Shown piece by piece: positions 1 to 11,284 of a stretch of 64,000 nt of DNA (positions are counted from its first letter, which is position 1; every line of letters starts with the position of its first letter). The position numbers were made by a program, and so were the translations under genes. Below the pieces are notes generated by a model. The model saw only the letters and a list, made by a program, of their open reading frames with translations, had not been told where the DNA came from and ran no database searches. Location of the stretch: NCBI RefSeq assembly GCF_963576615.1, contig NC_088714.1, positions 35,753,143-35,817,142 on the forward strand, in the 5' to 3' direction. This DNA comes from Watersipora subatra. Taxonomy: Eukaryota; Bryozoa; Gymnolaemata; Cheilostomatida; Watersiporidae.

Positions 1-868
1 ACACCTCAGCTACTTCACAGTCAGCCTCTCGGTACTTTAGCCAACGCCTTGGTACCCTGGTCATCCTATCAGCTTTATTCTCTACAGAAGGAACTAAGTG
101 AACAGACACTGCAAGTCCATACTCGGCTATTGTATCACGGATCACCTCCAAACGGTACTCCACAAGCATCTCCGCAAAATCCTTTGTTCGGGCGCGGTTT
201 CGTCCATCAATGGTGTTGATCAACCAGTTAACAACTGTAAGTGAATCAATGGTCAACGTGAAAGTTTTGCATCCCCCACGCAATTGCCAAATTGATCCCC
301 TGACTAACTGCCTCCAACTCAGCAACATTGATGTGCTGATGGTCAAACTGCTTTAGAGCCATAAAGCACCCTCCACAATGTTGCCATTGACCTCAACAGC
401 CACGCCAATGCCAAGAGAGCTTGCATCAGTCCACACTGTAACAGAACTACAAGGGTTCACCTTCCAAGCTCCTTTGACTGGATCCTCGCCACAGACTCTT
501 GCCAAGAGCTCATCAGCCAGACTGCTGACTGTCTTCCCGACAGGGGAGTCCTAAGCTCCACTGCAGCCCAGTCATTTTAAAAAACTGTACTGTGGGCGCA
601 GCCACCTTGCCACAGGGTAGTGGCCAACCAGTCGGCCACATACCGAAAACAGCTCCCTCTTCATTAGCGCTGATGGCTCAAAACTGTACTCCAAAAAAGC
701 TGTTCCCCTCAACATCTGCAGATGCCCGCTGGAATATTTTTTCAAAGCAACACCCAGCAACCGACCATCCAAGGCCTCAAGCTCCTTTGCCTCGAGCTCA
801 TACCTAGCCAAGTGGTCTCTCAACTTTTGAACACTCAGCACGAACTCCTGAACCACGGTATACAACTG
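1..868 (-). pseudogene. Connection plus RNase H segment of a second Ty3-like lineage (broken)
   Basis: From 865 down to 572 an open segment contains CGRLVGHYPVARWLRPQ, a motif I associate with the connection region of a distinct invertebrate Ty3-like group. Further down, the minus strand reads WTDASSLGIGVAVE and TIDSLTVVNWL, which fit an RNase H fold (first catalytic Asp in the TDAS motif, another in IDS). There is at least one stop near 575-550 and a frameshift near 345. The segment runs off the window edge. RNase H degrades the RNA strand during reverse transcription; this copy is not functional as it stands. Confidence 0.65.
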
Positions 869-874
869 CCAACT

Positions 875-1958
875 CTACAGATCGGGACAGCTCGTCTTTG
901 ATGCTGGTGAGGGCTTTAGCTTTCCGGTCCTCCAGTACCACAGACAGTTTTTGCAGAGCAAGTCTCTGAGCAGTGTACTGAGATCACCTAGACACATAGT
1001 GAACTTACTAAGTTGGTTGACCATGCCAAAAAAACTCCGCACATCCCTCCAATATTTCGGTGGCGCGAAATGTCTGATGCCCTGAATGGCATCGGGGTTA
1101 GGTTTAACGCCACTGGAGCTTATTACATGGTCTAAGAAATTGATGCTGTCACAGAAAAGCTGGTATTTGGATTCATTTAGTGTCATACCGGCTTGTACCA
1201 TTTGATCTAATACAGCACAGACTTTGTTATCGTGTTCTTGTTGGTTGTTTTCCCATATACACACATCATCCATGTGGTAAATTACTTCATCAAGACCATC
1301 CCGTACGCTTGATATAAATCTTCAAGTAAATTTCAGGTCTGGACAACAGCTCGAATGGTAACCGATTAAAAGCAGAACGGCCAAATGGAGTGAGGAATGT
1401 TGTCAGCATTCTGGCTTCAGGGGTTAACTGTTACAGAATCTGGTAGAATCCTGAGTTTGCGCCTAGCTTGGTAAACAGTTTATTAGTGCCTAGCTTTGCC
1501 AGGCTCAACTCAACATTAGTCATTGGATAGATTTCTCTCGTGACTTCTTTGTCTAATTCAGTATAGTCAACACAAATACGGACATGGGAGTTTGACTTTG
1601 GCACAACCACCATTGGAGAGCACCAGTCACTGGTTTTATCAACAGGAATGATTACCTTGCCCTTAACCTTCGTTTCTATTTCTGACTTGACATGGTCGAG
1701 CAACGGATAAGGTACGGTTCTTGGCGTGTTTATGGCATACGTTTGGCAACCTGATTGCAGCGTGATATCAGCCTCCTGCTTCATACAGCTCAGACCCTGA
1801 AACAGCTTAGGAAATTCACATTTAAAACAGTTAGCAGTATGCACATGGTCAGTATTACAACTGACTTTTACCGGATCTAACTTAATGCATGCGTTTCTCT
1901 TTAGCAACGCTTTGGTCTGGTTGACTACATATAAGCATTCATAGGGCTCAGCACACAC
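875..1958 (-). pseudogene. Ty3/gypsy reverse transcriptase, frameshifted
   Basis: The fingers/palm part is at 1958-1431: WCSPMVVVPKS, then VRICVDYTELDKEV (conserved R.C.DYR.LN region, altered here) and a GFYQI motif. After a disrupted stretch (1430-1274, where a PFGRSAFNRLPF-like motif is still readable) the catalytic HMDDV motif starts the 1273-875 segment, followed by the thumb region (SFFGMVNQLSKF). The 1958-1431 and 1273-875 segments need at least two frame corrections to join, so no intact enzyme is encoded. Near 905-875 a further shift is needed to reach the usual post-thumb sequence. Confidence 0.85.
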
Positions 1959-2155
1959 AACTTAACTGAAAAATAGCTTAGCACGGTTACTTTATTATTT
2001 CCAGGCCCTACTAAAATCTTGTCATTTGGTTCTAAACTTTGACCAGCACACAAGCTACTAGGTATGACAGAAATGTCAGCACCAGTGTCAAGTTTAAACT
2101 TCACAGACACAGGTTTGGACTCTGGTTCATTCATGTGCACATCAATACTTTTCAT
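1925..2155 (-). pseudogene. Retroelement aspartic protease segment
   Basis: The segment KFKLDTGADISVIP (about residues 19-32 of this open stretch) carries the DTGA catalytic motif of retropepsins, with the usual hydrophobic run after it. It overlaps the RT-bearing frame at its 3' end in another frame, so a frameshift lies between protease and RT. Retropepsins process the Gag-Pol polyprotein and act as homodimers. Fragment of the element at 1-2960. Confidence 0.8.
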
Positions 2156-2199
2156 TCATGGATTCCTGTAATTCTGGTTATCTTGGACTTCATCTAGGA

Positions 2200-2960
2200 A
2201 GGCCCTTTTTATCTCTGCTTCTTAGGCTTACCGGCTGACATTAAGCATACTTTTGAAAAATGTCTTACTTTCAAACATTTCTAGCAAACAGCCCACACAG
2301 CAGAACAGCTTCTTCTCAAATGCTGGTAGTATCAACAGTTTCTACACGGTTGATGTTACCCTTGGCACTGATAGCCAGAGGTGGGGGCAGGTGATGGCTA
2401 CTGCGACTCGGCTCACGTCTCTGATGATTATCGCCATGGATAACGTCAACAGAGGTGTTATCCTTACTGCGGCTTGACAACTTGCTCAGCTTGCTTTGCC
2501 ATGGAAACTGCTTTTTCCTTAGTAAGCTGGTCCAGCTCCATTTTTTGCATCTCTCTGCTAACATCCTTGTCCGCGATGCCCACTGCGATACGATCTCGAA
2601 TCTGTTCTGAGCTACGATCATGTCGTTTATTGCATAGATAAATTCTTCAACAAACTCACCATGAAGCTAGTCACGTCTGAAGAATGTCACTTTCTCAAAT
2701 ATAACGTATTGCTTTGGGGAAAAGTATTTGTTAAACCCAACTTTCACCTTTTTATAATTTTGTTTGTCTTCTGTAGGCAGTCCCAAGCAATTGAAAATTG
2801 TTTCGCTTTTAGATCCCATCGTATATAGCAAACTATCTATCTGGAGCTGATGTACTTGCTTATTTAGCTGCACTGGCTATGAAATCTACCCCATCTAGTG
2901 GACCACTCAGCCCACTTCTCTGGTTTGAAGTCAAATTTCGCCGGTGGGTTAAATTTTACC
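2200..2960 (-). pseudogene. Retroelement Gag remnant with a CCHC zinc knuckle
   Basis: A gag-like piece lies at 2873-2667 (GSKSETIFNCLGLP, then FNKYFSPKQYVIFE). Around 2300-2255 the minus strand reads a zinc-knuckle pattern C-x2-C-x4-H-x4-C (KCLKVRHFSKVC) interrupted by a stop between its first two cysteines. The stretch 2621-2316 between them is open in another frame. Gag normally forms the particle and the knuckle binds RNA; here the frame is broken in at least three places. Confidence 0.7.
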
Positions 2961-3714
2961 ATATTTAGTGTCAATTGAAAGACGATTATACCGAAAAGCT
3001 TAGCTTGTGCAGATAGAATGGTTCAATTCTGGAAAAATAAAAGATAAAAAGTTAAATAGATTGTAAAACTTTTATACCTCGATAAAAATACATTATTCTT
3101 TGCATTAGTATTTATAGTGTGCCATATGTTGTTGCGTCTAGTAAATTATTGAGGGTTGGTTTGTGTAAACCGATGAATATTACCTTCAAGATCTTGGCAT
3201 TATGTTTTACCGAAGGTGTGCAGCTCTTTCAGCTCTCATCTGTGTTCAAGGGATTGCCATTTGCTACTTATCATTTAAAGGAAATATTATCAAGTCTACT
3301 AAAGCCATATATGTTCATATAAAAGCCTTGTGGTTAATTTTCTCTAGATCTTTAACGAAGTATTTAACCCGTACACCATTGTACGCAAGCAAATACCAAT
3401 TAAGCAATTTTCTTACCTAGTGAAGAATCGTTTATAAATGTCAAAAGGGTGACATTCAACTTCTGAACGGTATCGTTTATAAACCCTGTAAAGTCAAAAA
3501 ATCTGCACATCTATACATCCGTGTAAACAAACTTGTTTAGCTCTTGTTTGAACTCCAAATTTCATTAGGTACCATTATTATGCTTTTTAAATGTGTTTTT
3601 GCTAAGCCTTTATTTGAGAGATTAACATATAGACCTGTATATACCTGCACACATAAGTCACTCTTTATCTTGGATATCTATTCCTCTCCTAATCGAAAAA
3701 ATTTTTTATTTTAG
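2961..3714. other. AT-rich DNA without a recognised gene
   Basis: Flank of the retrotransposon remnant. Short open stretches at 3119-3420 have no recognisable motif and look like chance. I could not find an LTR here. Confidence 0.6.
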
Positions 3715-4013
3715 CAAGGTGATGGTTGTGAGAGTATCATTCTTCAATGATGTAAAAGCACTGGTTAATACACATGAGAATGAACGCACGGTTAAGTTTG
3801 TGCCCGTTAGGTCAGAAAAATCATTTACAACACCTCTGGATTTCGGTGAGTGACTTAAGAAAGTTTTGTAATAGTAAGTACAGTCTCTGTTTTTTCTTCA
3901 TCACAAGAACAAATAATTATGACTGAGGTTCTTGAATGCATGAGTTTTGTTTTTACATACTGGAACTTATTATTCCCACTCAGAATCTATTGCCCGCATG
4001 GAAGAGATATGAA
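3715..4013 (+). CDS. Candidate exon pair of an unrecognised gene
   Basis: A pyrimidine-rich tract ending TTTTAG at 3714 precedes 131 bp with one fully open frame (3716-3845, beginning KVMVVRVSFFNDVKALV and containing ENERTVKFVPVRSEKS) that stops at a strong donor (GTGAGT at 3846). A second acceptor (CCCACTCAG, ending 3983) follows; in the phase set by the first exon it adds ESIARMEEI and then a stop at 4011-4013. Another frame of this second block stays open to a donor at about 4046. No family recognised and no upstream exon found, so this may be an exon of a real gene, a decayed one, or chance. Confidence 0.33.
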
Positions 4014-4065
4014 TGTAAAACAGAAAATACAAGGCTGAAAGAGAGGTAAGAAACTATTGCATAAT

Positions 4066-4099
4066 GTCGTGAATATCTAAATCTACAGATATTCATGAC
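4066..4099. repeat. Hairpin, 13-bp arms
   Basis: GTCGTGAATATCT at 4066-4078 pairs with AGATATTCATGAC at 4087-4099 (one G-T type mismatch), leaving an 8-base loop. No gene context. Confidence 0.6.
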
Positions 4100-5031
4100 A
4101 TGTATCTGTATATACATGTACATCGTGAACTACATGTACTGTATATTGTATGTTGAGTAATGCGTATATGTCATCATCTGCTCAGATTATGTCCATAAAC
4201 GTATTACTAATCTTGTTCTATTATAACACTGTAGATTGCATGTATCAATATAGCACATTTTCTTACATTATGTTTACTAAACTGGTCTAATTTTCGTCAG
4301 GATCTTGTATGTAGCCTTACAGCATGGTGTTTGATAGTGTAATGCCTCAACTTCCCACACTGACCAAAGCATAGTCAGTGCAGCAATGCAAGCCTATTTG
4401 TCTGGACAATTGTGAATGAAAGTTAACCTGTTGTACTGCTCTTGAAAGATTTCTCCTTACTACTTCTTTACTGTAAGAGGCTAGATTTATGTTAACAAGT
4501 TTGTCTTTGCTCAGTTTTTGTTTCATTGTGTGTCGTATGCCTCTTTATGACATCCATTTGGAAACACCTGAATGGAGAGATTATTTGGTGTGGTTCGTAG
4601 ATTTTATGCCTGGTTTGTTGTAGGTTTACTGTGTGTCACTGACCATACAACAAGCATCAGCTTGAGAATGAGCATCATGGAGTAGCATATCTATGGTTCA
4701 GTGCAGTACTTGCGAGAAAAGGTACTACCGGAGATGTATAACCCTTGAGGCAACAGATATCATCACTTTTTCACTAACAAAATAACTGATGATTATTTCT
4801 GTAATCCCTTGTATTGACAAGGACAGGTGCTTGAAGTAAATGCTTTCATCTCATTTGGCAGATTTCTTGTCATTATCTCTGATCTATATTCTTATGCCGG
4901 TCTTCTTGTTGAAACTGATTACATATATTCTGTCTTATATACCCAGTGTTGATAAATATCCATTGTATTCTATGGATAATATTTACTACTGTAAATGTGA
5001 TGACATACCTGTTCATAATGGGTGTGCATGC

Positions 5032-5062
5032 ACAACACAGAGTATCACATACTCTGTGTTGT
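5032..5062. repeat. Perfect 14-bp inverted repeat, 3-nt spacer
   Basis: ACAACACAGAGTAT at 5032-5045 and its exact complement at 5049-5062, spacer CAC. Could form a cruciform or be the tip of a decayed inverted-repeat element; similar single arms occur about 90 and 230 bp downstream. Confidence 0.85.
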
Positions 5063-5869
5063 AGATCTACTGTCAATTGTTACAAGTATCACCTAATTTG
5101 CGTTGTACACATACAGTGAGCATGTATCACATAGTCTGTTGTGCTGCATGCGTACTAGTATTAATAAGTATAACATAGTCTTTTTGTGGGAAGAAGAACT
5201 GGTAGGGTTACAAAAATGGTTACAAAATGTTGCTTTCATGCGTTGAAACAAAATTTTGAATAGCTATCACATACTTTGTATTGTTGTACACTTACTACCG
5301 TTTACTACTGTCTTACTAACTACTGTAGTAAGCTCTACATAGTAGTTTTGTGTTGCAAAATAAAGAAGCTCGTTTACTTGCAGAATTCCGTTTCGTTTAG
5401 CCCAGTACATAGAGGCAGGGTCACATTTGCGGTTTAATTTTCAAAGATCGTTCTCTCAAATTAAAAGCTATTGTAACAAGAATAGTGGCAGCTATAAAAA
5501 TTTACTAATTTACAAAGATTAGAATTTCAATTCAGCTTGCTTTTTGCAATGATAGCGCTTACAGGTTTCTGTAACAACTGGAAGAAGCAGCGAGTCAACT
5601 AACGAATGATTGTAATGGGAAATGAACTTTTTCCAATAGGAACTATACTTTTCCTTCAAAGTTATGTGAAACTAGCTTATTACGATAAGATAACACTACT
5701 AATGATAGTTATGTTGTGGTTGGAGTTGTGTATCCATAATTTAATAAAGCGCAGAGAGATTCTATGTAAATTCCATGATATTCTATTAGGAGTATATTGT
5801 ACAAATTATTGTAGGAGTAATCCTTTAACACTCATCTAATGGTGCTTTATCAACTATCTCCTGCGAATC

Positions 5870-6116
5870 TCATGTCTTAATAAAGCAGTATGAAACAGCT
5901 AGTAGTTTTTCATATACTGCAAAAAGAAGATAGTACATGTATTTGGGTTGCTCAAGATCATAACCCATTCTAATGATCCGGAGGTTGAAGAGGTCACTAA
6001 ATGTGTTACAGTAAACTCTTAAAAGTGTGGAGAAATTCTCACGTTGAGCTTGATAACTTAATAATTCTCTCTCAGCTGTAGCCAACAGAATGGACTGACC
6101 CGAAGCTACTTGACAT
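5870..6116 (-). other. Open segment of about 80 codons, unproven
   Basis: The minus strand is open from about 6116 to a stop at 5870 (includes CQVASGQSILLATAEREL and NTFSDLFNLRIIRMGYDL). Amino-acid composition looks protein-like, but there is no clear acceptor because the 25-bp tandem array begins immediately upstream. I recognise no domain. Treat as a possible terminal exon fragment only. Confidence 0.2.
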
Positions 6117-6126
6117 ATAACATGTT

Positions 6127-6751
6127 GGACTCATCAGGGGGAAGCTAAACTGGGCTCATCTGGAGGAAGCTGAACTGGGCTTATCAGGAGGGAGCTGAAC
6201 TGGACTCATCATGAGGAAGCTGAACTGGGCTCATCAGGAGGGAGCTGAACTGGGCTCATCAGGAGGGAGCTGAACTGGACTCATCATGAGGAAGCTGAAC
6301 GGGGCTCATCAGGAGGGAGCTGAACTGGACTCATCATGAGGAAGCTAAACGGGGCTCATCAGGATGGAGCTGAACTGGGCTCATCAGGAAGGAGCTGAAC
6401 TGGGCTCATCAGGAGGAAGCTGAACTGGGCTCATCAGGAGGGAGCTGAACTGGACTCATCATGAGGAAGCTAAACGGGGCTCATCAGGATGGAGCTGAAC
6501 TGGGCTCATCAGGAAGGAGCTGAACTGGGCTCATCAGGAGGAAGCTGAACTGGGCTCATCAGGAGGGAGCTGAACTGGACTCATCATGAGGAAGCTGAAC
6601 GGGGCTCATCAGGATGGAGCTGAACTGGGCTCATCAGGAGGGAGCTGAACTGGGCTCATCAGGAAGGAGCTGAACTGGGCTCATCAGGAGGAAGCTGAAC
6701 TGGGGTCATCAGGAGGAAGCTGAACTGGACTCATCAGGAGGGAGCTGAAAC
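6127..6751. repeat. 25-bp minisatellite, 25 copies
   Basis: Exactly 25 tandem units of 25 bp, consensus built on GGGCTCATCAGGAGGGAGCT plus GAACT, with no length variants. Variant sites are ordered: units 9-13 and 14-18 are a repeated five-unit block (125 bp), and units 19 onward repeat most of it, so the array grew by copying multi-unit blocks. Confidence 0.95.
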
Positions 6752-7290
6752 AAACTTATTATATTTGGCTGAAGTGAATGCTACTCAAATGCTGAAACTA
6801 AGCTCTTTATTAGGATATTATTTTATCTGAATGTATAATCTTTGCTATGATGTACTAATCTAACAATACTCATCTTGAAAATGCTGCAGCAATAAGCGAG
6901 CTTCGAGTCAGTAAATAAAATGATTTATTTATGGTTATGAGCCATGAGCAAGCACTAACTATATGAGCACAAGGATTCTTTATCAATACGCAGTATTTAT
7001 TATACATAATTTAGCTTAGCAAGATGCGCTTGAATCCTCCAATCACAAACCATGCCGACTAAAACTTATAAAATTAACACTAAAAATAAATTTCTTCTCA
7101 GCTAGACTAATCACTCCTTATTATTATTATTACCTGTCTTGGTTTATTTAACTATTTTCTATATATATAAAGATACCATTGTTTCAAACAAAGACACTAG
7201 ACTAGTGACACTGCAAAACAGATTTGTAGTGGAGCGAAATTTGACTTGCAAATAAGTTTTGGTCTGTCACATATATAGATAAATTATATC
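6752..7290. other. Spacer between two tandem arrays
   Basis: AT-rich, no gene or transposon end recognised on either strand. Confidence 0.6.
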
Positions 7291-8540
7291 GTATGCAGAG
7301 GCATATATCATATACAGAGGCATATATTGTATACAGAGGCATATCTCATATAAAGAAGCATTTATCATATGCAGAGGCATGTCTCATATACAGAGGCATA
7401 TACCATATACAGAGGCATATAACATATGCAGAGGCATATATCATATACAGAGGCATATATCATATACATTGGCATATCTCATATACAGAGGCATATATCA
7501 TATACAGAGGCATATATCATACGCAGAGGCATATATCATATACATCGGCATATCTCATATACAGAGGCATATATCATATACAGAGGCATATATCATATAC
7601 ATTGGCATATTTCATATACAGAGGCATATATCATATACAGAGGCATATATCATATGCAGAGGCATATATCATATACATAGGCATATCTCATATACAGAGG
7701 CATATAACATATGCAAAGGCATATATCATATACAGAGGCATATATAAATGCAGAGACATATATCATATACATTGGCATATCTCATATACAGAGGCATATA
7801 TCATATGCAGAGGCATATATCATATGCATATCTCATATACAGAGGCATATATCATATACAGAGGCATATATCATATACAGAGGCATATCTCATATACAGA
7901 GGCATATATCATATACAGAGGCATATATTGTATACAGAGGCATATCTCATATAAAGAAGCATTTATCATATGCAGAGGCATGTCTCATATACAGAGGCAT
8001 ATACCATATACAGAGGCATATAACATATGCAGAGGCATATATCATATACAGAGGCATATATCATATACATTGGCATATCTCATATACAGAGGCATATATC
8101 ATATACAGAGGCATATATCAATGCAGAGGCATATATCATATACATTGGCATATCTCATATACAGAGGCATATATCATATACAGAGGCATATATCATATAC
8201 ATTGGCATATCTCATATACAGAGGCATATATCATATACAGAGGCATATCTCATATACAGAGGCATGTATCAATGCAAAGGCATATATCATATACATATGC
8301 ATGTATAATATACATATGGATATCTCATATACAGAGGCATATATCATATACATTGGCATATCTCATATACAGAGGCATATCTCATATACAGAGGCATACA
8401 TCATATACAGAGGCATATATCATATACACATATCATATACATAGGCATATATTATAATATATCATATACAGAGGCATATATCATATGCATATACATATGC
8501 ATATCTCATATACAGAGGTATATATCATATACAGAGACAT
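7291..8540. repeat. 19-bp minisatellite, about 65 copies, stop-free in forward frames
   Basis: Unit CATATATCATATACAGAGG (19 bp). Because 19 is not a multiple of 3, every forward frame reads the same cyclic 19-residue peptide (RHISYTEAYIIYRGIYHIQ), giving open runs of 383 codons (7293-8444) and 248 codons (7711-8457) in different frames. A block at about 7300-7518 is repeated 601 bp downstream (about 7901-8119), almost unchanged. No promoter or splice context suggests translation. Confidence 0.95.
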
Positions 8541-10763
8541 ATATGATATAATAAACTTGACAGAAAGTTACATACAGCTAACAATTTTGCTAGCCTTTTT
8601 CATGCTTCAACCTCTCAGCATTGGAAGATGTCTTCGGGGAGAAAAATATGACCGATTTAATAGGACAGACAAAAGGATTATACTATTGAGATTTATTACT
8701 ATGGATAATGGTGTAGTATGTCTTAGTTCACACAGCATAGCAAAGAGCTTAATTAATGATCTTAAAGATTAATCTTCCACCTGTAGGCTCGTGTCAAAAC
8801 TCTCTGCTTCCATATGAAGCTAGAGAGTCTAAAGTCTACACAGTAGTTTCCACAATACTGTATTTTGACTATACTCAGGAGCACAGCCTATTTTAGCGGT
8901 ATTATTTAGTATAGTATTTAGTATTGGATAGACAACTTCCTTAGAAATTACCTGCATCCCAGAATGACCGATGAAGTGTTACATACCACTAATACTCTTG
9001 CTTTATTCATAGAAGTAAGCTCTCGATCGTGGCTATAACCCTGGGCCTTTCAAGTCAATTAGTGGGCTCAGCTCTATGGAAAGCTATCTTACAGTCATTA
9101 ATGATGCCATTGTAAGTAGAACTACTTACAAGAGCTGCCTAGCTCAAGTACATACTTCCTTGTCTCATTAACTTAAAACTGCTTTCCATGTTAATCAGTG
9201 TGAGAATGGGGCAAGCGCTCGGCTCCTTTATCATTCGTTCTCTATTTACCAGTAAAACAGTTTGTAGAACTTTCTTAGTGACCAATAAACGCTTGCACCA
9301 GGATGGAAAATTTTTCAATGTAAACTGTGATGCAAATCTATATAATATATATAAACCTCAAAGTCTGGTGCGTATCAAGCTATAGCTATTCGATCCCAGA
9401 ACCTTCCGTTCACCAGGTGATAACCTAACCAAATAAGCTATGCGAGATGCAATAGATTCATTAGATGATGTGAGCTGTTGTGTCGGGTAGGCATAGTGCT
9501 CAGCGTTACGCAACTCACTAAAGCTTGCTTTCACGGCTCTTATCGGCAAGTTTAGCAATACAGATAGTAGCTTACTCAAATTAGTAATTGGCAATGTGCC
9601 AGGCTAATGGCAAGTGGCAGGCAACTAAATTACTTACCTTCATTTATAAGCTGTTTTTGAACACTCATGCAACGCTGGGCGGTCGGCTAGTAATTGTATA
9701 TGCAACATTAATACTCACAAGTATGAAGGTTTTTTCTCATTAATTTATTAGTTTGCAACTCAATCATATTAAACATATTTATTTTTTATTTATTCATCTT
9801 AAAAGCAATACTCTTTTAGTTTTGTTGCTAAACCAAATTAAATATAGCCAAATTATCATAAAATACTTGAAGTTTGCTCAAATGTTTTAAATTTTAAAAC
9901 AACTTTAAATTAACATCTGACTCGGAGTATAATTTTGAATACTTAATAGAACTTAACAAGATGTATGGAAAATATGGATATTAACCAACTTTTGCTAATG
10001 CCCAAATATTGCTTCAGTGAGGGTATTATGTAACTATGAAAATCAGTATTACAACTCGCAAAGACGACAATAGCTCGACAAAAGTGAACAAAAATTTGAA
10101 AATGAAATTGTTATATGTATAACTTTGTAATACTTTATCTAATTATTTTTAGGTTATTAAGCAGTCATAGCATGAAAAGTGTATAAAAAACTACAAAGCA
10201 CCTAAATGCTTTTTATAACTAATAACTAATTTTAATACACATTGCACTCATAATGTTAAAGAACATTTACGAATTTATATAAAATTCAAAATAAGTTTTT
10301 TTCACAGCTTTGTGTATTCCAAACATCTGATGCTAAATGGAGCAAGTTATTATAGAAAAGAATCGTTTATGACAAGGTGCTGGGACCAAGACATGAGTAC
10401 ATTTTTTGTAACTGATCGTTAAGAATGTAGAAGAAAATAGGCAGACAATTTAGTTATTATGCAAAACCAGCACTTTCACATAAAACTCAGACTATTTACA
10501 ATCTGATCAACTTTTGAGAGACTTTTTTAAGCCAGACCAACAAAATTTAGACTGATATTGCACAGTAGCCATCGTTATTATCTAAAAAATTAGAATTGTT
10601 TCCTCTACTTTTAATGAATACTAACAAAGATGAGACAACTCTTTGTATAACACTTCGCCAAACCTAAATGAATGTTTGTTCAAATTTATTGTTTGTAAAT
10701 ACTATATTCAAATTTATCTTTTGTAAATAGTTTGTTCCAATTTGTTGTAAATTTCTCTTTTAA
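8541..10763. other. AT-rich non-genic stretch
   Basis: No gene recognised. A tRNA-like SINE piece is listed separately at 9375-9480. Around 9000-9080 the minus strand has another weak B-box-like motif. The remainder (9700-10760) is plain AT-rich sequence. Confidence 0.55.
9375..9480 (-). repeat. tRNA-derived SINE-like fragment
   Basis: On the minus strand an A-box-like TAGCTTATTTGG is followed about 30 bp later by a B-box-like GGGATCGAATAGC, the spacing of an internal Pol III promoter in a tRNA-like head. No flanking target duplication or tail was identified, so class and extent are uncertain. Confidence 0.45.
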
Positions 10764-11230
10764 CAAATTTGTTTCAGGTTACCTACTAACACACTTGTCT
10801 CAAATCACCTACTAACAAACTTGTCTCAAATCACCTGCTAACACACTTGTCTCAGGTTACCCTACCAACACACGTGTCTCAGGTTACCTACTAAGACACT
10901 TGTCTCAGGTCACCTGCTAACACACTTGTCTCAAATTACCTAATAACACACTTGCCTCAAATCACCTACTAAGACACTTGTCTCAGGTTACCTAGTAACA
11001 CACCTGTCTCAGGTTACCTACTAACACACTTGTCTAAAATCACCTACTAACACACTTGTCTTAAATCACATACTAACACACTTGTCTCAAATCACGTACT
11101 AACACACTTGTCTAAAATCACACATTAACACACTTGTCTAAAATCCACTACTAACGCACTTGTTTCAGGTCACCTACTAACACACTTGTCTCAGGTCACC
11201 TACTAACAGACTTGTGTCAAGCCATCTGCT
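10764..11230. repeat. 26-bp minisatellite, about 18 copies
   Basis: Unit ACTTGTCTCAGGTTACCTAC followed by TAACAC (26 bp), repeated about 18 times with common AAATCACC / GGTTACC variants. It directly precedes the 11-bp array. Confidence 0.92.
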
Positions 11231-11284
11231 AGAAACACTCAAGCCATCAGTCTGTTTTAATTGTTACGATTGGATGGAGCAAGT

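Larger units (their letters stand above)
1..2960 (-). mobile_element. Ty3/gypsy-type LTR retrotransposon remnant (gag-pol, no LTR seen)
   Basis: On the minus strand the order gag (about 2960-2200), protease (2155-1925), reverse transcriptase (about 1958-875) and RNase H-like sequence (868-1) is that of Ty3/gypsy elements. The reading frame is broken by several stops and frameshifts, so this is a dead copy. No long terminal repeat or primer-binding site was identified beyond gag, and the 3' side (integrase, LTR) is outside the window. The part below about 868 appears to come from a different element lineage. Degree of decay suggests an old insertion. Confidence 0.88.
4100..6126. other. Gene-poor AT-rich stretch
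   Basis: No convincing gene on either strand. It holds scattered related pieces around 5040-5060, 5127-5145 and 5268-5285 sharing a TATCACATA core, one forming the palindrome listed separately. A weak open stretch at 4650-4722 on the plus strand ends at a GTACTA donor-like site but contains a stop upstream. Confidence 0.5.

Noticed and set aside
592..807. Plus-strand open frame of 71 codons
   Set aside because: Shadow of the minus-strand retroelement segment at 572-865.
7293..8444. 383-codon open frame, longest in the window, as a gene
   Set aside because: It is a by-product of a stop-free 19-bp repeat; the same peptide appears in the other frames and there is no splice or promoter context.
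8485..8772. 95-codon plus-strand open frame
   Set aside because: Starts inside the 19-bp array and runs into AT-rich DNA with no motif; chance.
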